Below are positions 6,408 through 10,948 of a DNA stretch of 10,948 nt, one piece after another. The stretch is from assembly GCF_047607725.1 (NCBI RefSeq), contig NZ_JBLKSS010000154.1:1-10948 (forward strand). The letters run 5' to 3'. The notes under the pieces were generated by a model. That model had not been told where the DNA came from, did no database searches, and saw only the letters and a program-made list of their open reading frames with translations. Origin of the DNA: JBLKSS01 sp047607725 (GTDB lineage: Bacteria; Pseudomonadota; Gammaproteobacteria; Enterobacterales; Enterobacteriaceae). Numbering within the stretch: position 1 is the first letter of the stretch; every line of letters begins with the position of its first letter. Both the position numbers and the translations under genes were made by a program.

Positions 6408-6425
6408 CATCTCTTCACCTTATCG
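6408..6425 (-). pseudogene. Putative pilQ start, cut off by the element after the ATG
   Basis: Directly after the pilP stop the minus strand reads AAGG, seven bases, then ATG at 6410-6408. This is a good ribosome site and start codon exactly where R64-type clusters begin pilQ, the assembly ATPase. The element begins at the next base, and translation would run into it for nine codons before TGA. The identity is inferred from gene order alone, since no PilQ residue remains. Confidence 0.35.
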
Positions 6426-6842
6426 TTAATTCAGCGTAACGGTTTTTCCCGTCTCGATATGCACCGTCTCCACGCCGTTAAGGGTGATACGGGCAATTTT
6501 TAACGTCCCAGCAATCACATCCCCCGCCTGATTGACCGTTTCACGGCCGCCCGCATCACGGAGCGTGACCTTCATCGTTTTGCCGTTACCGAAAATCTTG
6601 ACCACGTCCGGCAACGTCGCACGGGGCGCACCCGCCCCCTCGCTGCCACTATAAACACGCCCCGCCATCAGCGGCTGGCTGGCTTCCGCTTTGGCCCGAT
6701 TCGCGGCGGCCAGCAACTCGTAATACATCCGTTCGCTTTGCAGCACATCCAGATCCCCGACCGTTTTCACCTCTCCGGCGGCCATCACCGACACGCTGGC
6801 AAACAAGACTATCCCCGCACAGCAGACGTTACGCCTTACCAT
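6426..6842 (-). CDS. pilP: Type IV pilus biogenesis protein PilP
   Basis: PilP is a small periplasmic accessory of R64-type (IVb) thin pilus assembly, thought to link the inner-membrane complex to the secretin. The product is 138 residues, close to the usual length of about 150. An N-terminal signal segment, MVRRNVCCAGIVLFASVSVMAA, is followed by VKTVGDLDVLQSERMYYELLAAANRAKAEA, a region typical of PilP. The C-terminal part, DVVKIFGNGKTMKVTLRDAGG to VETVHIETGKTVTLN, looks like a small beta domain. The ATG overlaps the end of pilO by 14 bases and has GGGAG 8 bases upstream. It is the only unbroken pil gene in the window, but it has no working partners here. Confidence 0.85.
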   Translation of the reverse strand: MVRRNVCCAGIVLFASVSVMAAGEVKTVGDLDVLQSERMYYELLAAANRAKAEASQPLMAGRVYSGSEGAGAPRATLPDVVKIFGNGKTMKVTLRDAGGRETVNQAGDVIAGTLKIARITLNGVETVHIETGKTVTLN

Positions 6843-8178
6843 AAATTTCTCCCTTCACATGATAGGACAGATGCCCGTCGTCGTTATTGATACTGACAAT
6901 GACCTGCAACAGCCTGACGCCGGTCAAATCGGCGCGGCTGAAAATCATTTTCGGCGGGATCTCACTGTCGTACTCAAAGGAATAGGCCCGCCAGTCCTGC
7001 ACCGGCAACGCCGCGGCCTCCTCGCTTTTTTCCAGCACCTTCGGCGGGATGTCGCCAAAGGACACATTGACGTTCACCCCCTGAAACAACGAAATCATTT
7101 TCAGCATCTGCGCCCCCATATCCTGCATCGGATCATCCCCGTTGGGCCGATACGGCACCGGCAGGGTAAAGGTCGTCACGGCCGTATCCCGGTAGTTGAA
7201 TGCCACCGGCACGTCATAGCGCCTTTTCACTGCCTCGACAAAATCCCGTGTTTTAACCGCCGAACCAGGGATACGCGCATAGGACACGCTGAGATGACCG
7301 GTCGTACAGTTCACGGCGGTCGGCACCCAGCCGCGCAACGATAGCGGTATGCTGAACAGCCGGGCGTCACAGGCATGAAGAAAATCCTGCACTGACGGCG
7401 TCTCTATCCACGGATGCGCCAGTTGACTGAGCGCCGCCTGATAGCGTGCCTCTCGGTTAATCCGCGCCTAATGCGCTAACGCACGCGCCTGCTCCTGCTG
7501 TCTGAGGCTTTCCTGCGCATCGTAATAACGCGACAGTCCCCAGACGCCCAACAGGCCGACGCCGACCAGGCCGCCCATGACCCGCATCTGCATCGGCGTC
7601 ATGCCCCAGGTCAGCGGCCTGAGCTTGAAATCCTTGCGTAACGCCTTGTCAGACAACAACGCGGTCAGATCCAGCGCGTCGGTTACCCACATAAAACGCG
7701 ACGGATCGCCAAAGACCTTGATGTCCAGGTCGGTCCGGTTGCCTTTTAACGACGCCTTTAAATCAATCACGGTCTGCTCAAGCGCCGCTTCCGTATAGAG
7801 TTCATCGGAAAAAGGGTGTATGCCGCCCTTCTCCGTCCGGCCAACCAGCGTATATTCAGCGCTGTCGCCGCGCTGCCCGAGCGGGATCACGGCGATGCAA
7901 GGTCCCTCCAGCAACGAGGCGAGCGCGACGGTCAGCGAATAGCAGCCCCGTAGCTGAAACGGCGTTTTAGGCGCAAACCCCGCCTGTATCGCGTCACTCT
8001 GGCGGATAGCCACCACATCCAGCTTTTCCTGGCGGCCAATGCGCCGGATTTCTTTCATGATATTGCGCTGCGCCTTCACCACCCGCCAGCGCAGCCCCAC
8101 CACAAAGCGTTTCTTATTGAGTGTCAACACCCGAATGTGATTCTGCGCATCCTGTGCTAACGGTAATACGGTCTCCAT
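6829..8178 (-). pseudogene. pilO: Type IVb pilus protein PilO, interrupted by an amber codon
   Basis: PilO2-type proteins are inner-membrane parts of the R64/SPI-7 pilus machine. The frame from 8178 runs 236 codons, beginning METVLPLAQDAQNHIRVLTLNKKR, then meets TAG at 7470-7468. The same frame continues without a shift for 212 more codons to the true stop at 6829. Total length would be 449, close to the R64 protein of about 430. A transmembrane helix lies at residues 199-218 (MRVMGGLVGVGLLGVWGLSR) and a short coiled-coil-like stretch spans the amber site. A single base change, for example CAG to TAG, explains the break. The stump keeps the cytoplasmic domain and membrane helix but loses the periplasmic half. 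GGGGGGAG precedes the ATG. The gene starts 13 bases after pilN and overlaps pilP. Confidence 0.85.
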
Positions 8179-8191
8179 ACTCTCCCCCCGG

Positions 8192-9897
8192 CTACTGGAT
8201 AAACGGCGTCACGGTGATCACGAACGACTGCCGGGTTTTATTGCCGGTCAAACCGCCGCCGAAAAACCAGTGATTGGCGGAGCCGACCCCCTGCTTGTTC
8301 ACATTTTCCATGCTCTGGTCATAACCGCTTAATACCAGGGTTTGCCCCGATTTCATCCAGACGTGCTGGGGAATGGCATTGGTGTCTAAATCCGGCCCCT
8401 CAATACTTTCGTCTTTCGAGGTCAGTTTTCTTAATTGCTTCAGCGAGGAAATATCAATAAAGATACTGAGCATCAACCGATCGCTGTCTTTCACCAGTTT
8501 GGGCAACAGGGTGATATTGGTGCCGGTCGTGACCGAACCCGGGTTGAGCGTCTGGGTGGTGACCACCTGGCTACCGTTGCTCACCGGCGTAGAGCCAATA
8601 TTTTTCATATAGGTGGTCTGTTTGCCGGTCATCATCGATACCGAGGCCATATTGGTTGTCGTCAGCGGGATGGTTCTGACATTCGCCACCGTGACCTGCG
8701 GCGATAACGCCTTGAACAGCAACGATGACCTGGCAAACTGCCCCGTCCGCCCGCTCGCCGTATCCAGGATACTGTAACCCCCCGTAACCGCCTCCGTGCT
8801 GGCGTTGAAGTGATTCGCCAGCGTGATACCGTACTGCTCGGACAGGGAGCGGAACACCAGATCCCAGTCCAGGCCCAGCGTATCGTTGGCGTCGGTATTA
8901 ATGGTGTAAATCACCACCTCAAAGCGCACCTGGCGACTTAACGCCTGATTTTCCGCTTTCAGATAGTCGCCAATGCGACTGACCACCTCCGGCACATCGG
9001 TGACCATCACCGTCCCAGTCGTCTGGTTCATGCTCAGACGGCCCACATCCGGCGTCAGCATACTTTCCGCTGTGGCTTTCAGGTCAGCATAGAGGTTGTT
9101 GCCCATTTCCACATCAGACTGCGTGGTCGAGCCCTCCTGACCACTGACGCCGCCGCGACTGCCCGTGTGCCGCCGCTGCCCGCATCATCCCCGCCGCTGA
9201 GGGTGGACACACCGCTTATCACGTTGTTTTTCAGCTTGTACTTCGCATCCCCCGCATCAATGTCGAAGCGAGCGGTCTGAAGATAGAAAAAGGTGATAGC
9301 CCCCTCTTCATAGCGCCAGGAAATGCCCAGCCGCGCCGTCACAATATCCAGCAAGCCACCGATATCGCCTTGATAAGACACATCGGCAATGCGGCGCGGC
9401 TCCCCGCCCTGTCCGTTGACCGCCCTCTCGCTCGCCGCAACGCCAAACGACGCCAGCGGACGCATGCCGCCGGGCGCAGACGGCGGTACCGGGGGAGGAA
9501 CGTCGCGCAAACGCTGCGTGGCGGTAGCACTGCCCGCCCCACTGCCTTGTGACAACAGGGCCGCCGCATCTGGCGTAACCCGTGTGCGGATATGGCATTG
9601 CTCGGTCACATCCTGACTAAACTGATAAATATCTTGCGGCGTGACCGTCCGGTAAACCATATGACAGTGCAGCAGCCTCTCGGGCAGGCCATAGTGCGGT
9701 TTTTCCAGCGGCACCGGATTGACCCACTGGTCTTGATGGAACTGCACCACCGGCCGGTTAGCTTTTTTTAATAACGCCGTCGTCTCCGTCGCTTTTTTTT
9801 CTGCCGTGCGCTGTGTCTGATGAATGCGCTCAACTGCCGCACACCCTGCCAATAACGGCAGACTCAGCGACAGCGCCAGCCAGTTTTTCTTTTTCAT
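8192..9897 (-). pseudogene. pilN: Type IVb pilus secretin PilN, frameshifted
   Basis: PilN is the lipoprotein secretin that forms the outer-membrane pore of thin pili. It starts MKKKNWLALSLSLPLLAGC, a signal peptide with lipobox LAGC and acylated Cys19. The N-terminal half runs to SGGDDAGSGGT. The C-terminal half, from VSGQEGSTTQSDVEMGNNLYADL, is in another frame and ends RQSFVITVTPFIQ. That half carries the secretin core, including DTNAIPQHVWMKSGQTLVLSGY. The shift falls near 9165-9168, where an extra AC (ACAC) explains it. Removing two bases gives 567 residues, against about 560 in R64. No further stop is found, so the lesion is recent or an error. It starts 12 bases after pilL, leaving no space for the pilM usually found between them. 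Confidence 0.87.
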
Positions 9898-9909
9898 ACC
9901 TCATCCATT

Positions 9910-10642
9910 TTATTTTTTATCACTGACCACCATCAAACACTGTGCCCGATAACCATCCACGTACAGCGGTGTATGGGCGTCGCGATACAAGGAAAATAAT
10001 TGCTGCGTCACGGCTTCAAAGCTGCCGGTAAACGTCAGCGGGGAATCCACCGGATAATCGGTTTGCACCGGCCAGCGTACCGTCCAGTGCCGGGGACGAC
10101 TGACAGGTCTCACCCGCCGCCCAGCGCATAAATGCCTGTTTTAATGTGGTCCCCGGCGTTATCGTCCACAGACGCGGCGGCAGCAGCGGTTTCACCGGCG
10201 TCGGCCCCTGACGGGCAACGGCCCCGCCGGAGAAGGGATTTTTTCCCATCGACGCGCCGGCAAGCGGCGGTACCACCACGGGCGACCCCGGCCCTTTCAG
10301 GGGTTTGATGGACGATGTCCCGCTCATCGGCAGCACAGGCGGTTTTGCCGGGGTTTTCGCGGCAGGGCGTTTGTCCGCCACTGTGTTTCCCGTCGCCGCC
10401 AGTTTGACGGCGGGCAAGGGGGAACTGGCCGCGTTTTGACTGACCGGTAATCTCGCTGACGGTGACGACACCACGGATAACGTCCGAACAGGCGCGGGCG
10501 TCTCCGTCAGCATCCCGTAAGACGGCAGGGACGGATTGACCGGCAAAAAGGCCCCTTTCGGCGTCGGCAATGTGGGCGCGCGGCTGCACCCGCAAAGCAG
10601 GCAGGCACACAGCGACACCCGGAGTACAGGTTCAAGGCGCAT
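9910..10642 (-). pseudogene. pilL: PilL/TcpQ-type pilus lipoprotein, frameshifted
   Basis: PilL belongs to the IVb pilus family with a C-terminal TcpQ domain, which works with the secretin. The start MRLEPVLRVSLCACLLCGC has a lipobox ending at Cys19. A long proline-, alanine- and serine-rich linker follows. The TcpQ-like end begins LWTITPGTTLKQAFMRWAAGETC and continues in another frame as HWTVRWPVQTDYPVDSPLTF and GSFEAVTQQLFSLYRDAHTPLYVDGY. One extra C in a CCCC run (GGGG at 10092-10095 on the plus strand) explains the shift. Repaired length is 243 residues, shorter than the roughly 355 of R64 PilL. The start has a modest AGAGAAG ribosome site. It lies about 90 bases downstream of a small unknown ORF. 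Confidence 0.82.
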
Positions 10643-10677
10643 AATCTTCTCTGTCTGGATAAAGGAACCCGGCGGGC

Positions 10678-10698
10678 ATCAGGAAAGTGTTTCCTGAT
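10678..10698 (-). promoter_or_regulatory. Perfect hairpin upstream of pilL
   Basis: ATCAGGAAA and TTTCCTGAT form a 9-bp stem with a 3-base loop, about 36 bases upstream of the pilL ATG. There is no T-run after it on the minus strand. It could be an operator dyad, an mRNA processing site or a weak attenuator between the small ORF and pilL. Confidence 0.45.
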
Positions 10699-10731
10699 GG
10701 CGGACGGGTTGGACAAGCCGCCTGCGGCGCG

Positions 10732-10935
10732 TCAGCCCCGCACACGCCCAAACTGGCTCAATATTTTGTTGACATTCTCTGGATCAGCGCTCGCGCATTG
10801 CCCCAGTAACTGACGGCGTAAATCCAGCGTCTTACGCGGATCAAAACTGAATTTTTTAAACGCATTAAGACTGAAAAAGGTTTTAATCGCGCCACGGCAT
10901 TCTGAAGGCGTCTGGCCCGACACTTTTCCCGCCAT
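10732..10935 (-). CDS. Small unknown protein upstream of pilL (5' end uncertain)
   Basis: The frame gives 67 residues from ATG 10935, beginning MAGKVSGQTPSECRGAIK and ending NKILSQFGRVRG. I do not recognise it. It is basic and probably soluble and helical, with two cysteines (in ECRG and GQCAS). The frame stays open upstream to the window edge (13 bases, no stop) and no ribosome site is visible there, so the true start may lie outside and the protein may be longer. It has the same orientation as the pil genes, in the place where R64 has pilI, pilJ or pilK. It could be a further pilus gene, a regulator or a fragment. Confidence 0.55.
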   Translation of the reverse strand: MAGKVSGQTPSECRGAIKTFFSLNAFKKFSFDPRKTLDLRRQLLGQCASADPENVNKILSQFGRVRG

Positions 10936-10948
10936 ACATAAAAATACC

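Noticed and set aside
6859..7344. Plus-strand frame of 161 codons in the pil cluster
   Set aside because: It is the antisense of the C-terminal half of pilO, with a His/Arg-rich shadow composition.
10092..10095. Programmed frameshift or phase-variable tract in pilL
   Set aside because: A four-base run is too short for known slippage switches, and neighbouring pil genes are also broken, so simple decay is more likely.

Overview
The window reads as a chromosomal segment from an enterobacterium of the Sodalis type, that is, an insect-associated Enterobacterales member in an early stage of genome decay. The block speA (minus strand), metK, galP, sprT, endA (plus strand) is the conserved order around metK in E. 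coli and relatives. Several genes here carry a single clear lesion: an insertion in speA, a one-base frameshift in galP, frameshifts in pilL and pilN, and an amber codon in pilO. Intact genes (metK, sprT, endA, pilP) sit between them. The genus assignment is inference from gene content and protein similarity recalled from memory; no search was run.

Layout. Bases 1-162 are one end of a mobile element with IS66-type termini, which cuts speA after codon 30. Bases 163-976 hold the speA start, a long speA leader with a strong hairpin and an arginine-rich small ORF, and the divergent metK promoter with possible MetJ boxes. A 35-codon leader ORF overlaps the start of metK. metK ends at a strong terminator. 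After about 380 bases without a gene comes the galP control region, with two Gal-box-like operators, a perfect CRP site and a class II promoter. galP itself is frameshifted. sprT and endA follow.

Bases 6070-6407 are a 338-bp element with 50-bp terminal inverted repeats. Its left 162 bp match bases 1-162 in inverted orientation, so the whole speA'-to-endA block is bracketed by inverted element copies. Beyond it, on the minus strand, is a type IVb (thin pilus, R64/SPI-7-like) cluster in the order small ORF, pilL, pilN, pilO, pilP, with pilM missing. The cluster is cut off by the element exactly at what looks like the pilQ start codon.

Together: metK makes S-adenosylmethionine, galP would import galactose, sprT is a zinc-metalloprotease-like protein and endA a periplasmic DNase. 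The pil genes would build the outer-membrane secretin (pilN, pilL) and inner-membrane assembly parts (pilO, pilP) of a conjugative or adhesive pilus, but the set is broken at three points and cannot work as it stands. No CRISPR array, tRNA or rRNA was seen. The most notable structures are the element-mediated junction between endA and the pil cluster, and the two leader ORFs flanking the speA/metK divergent region.
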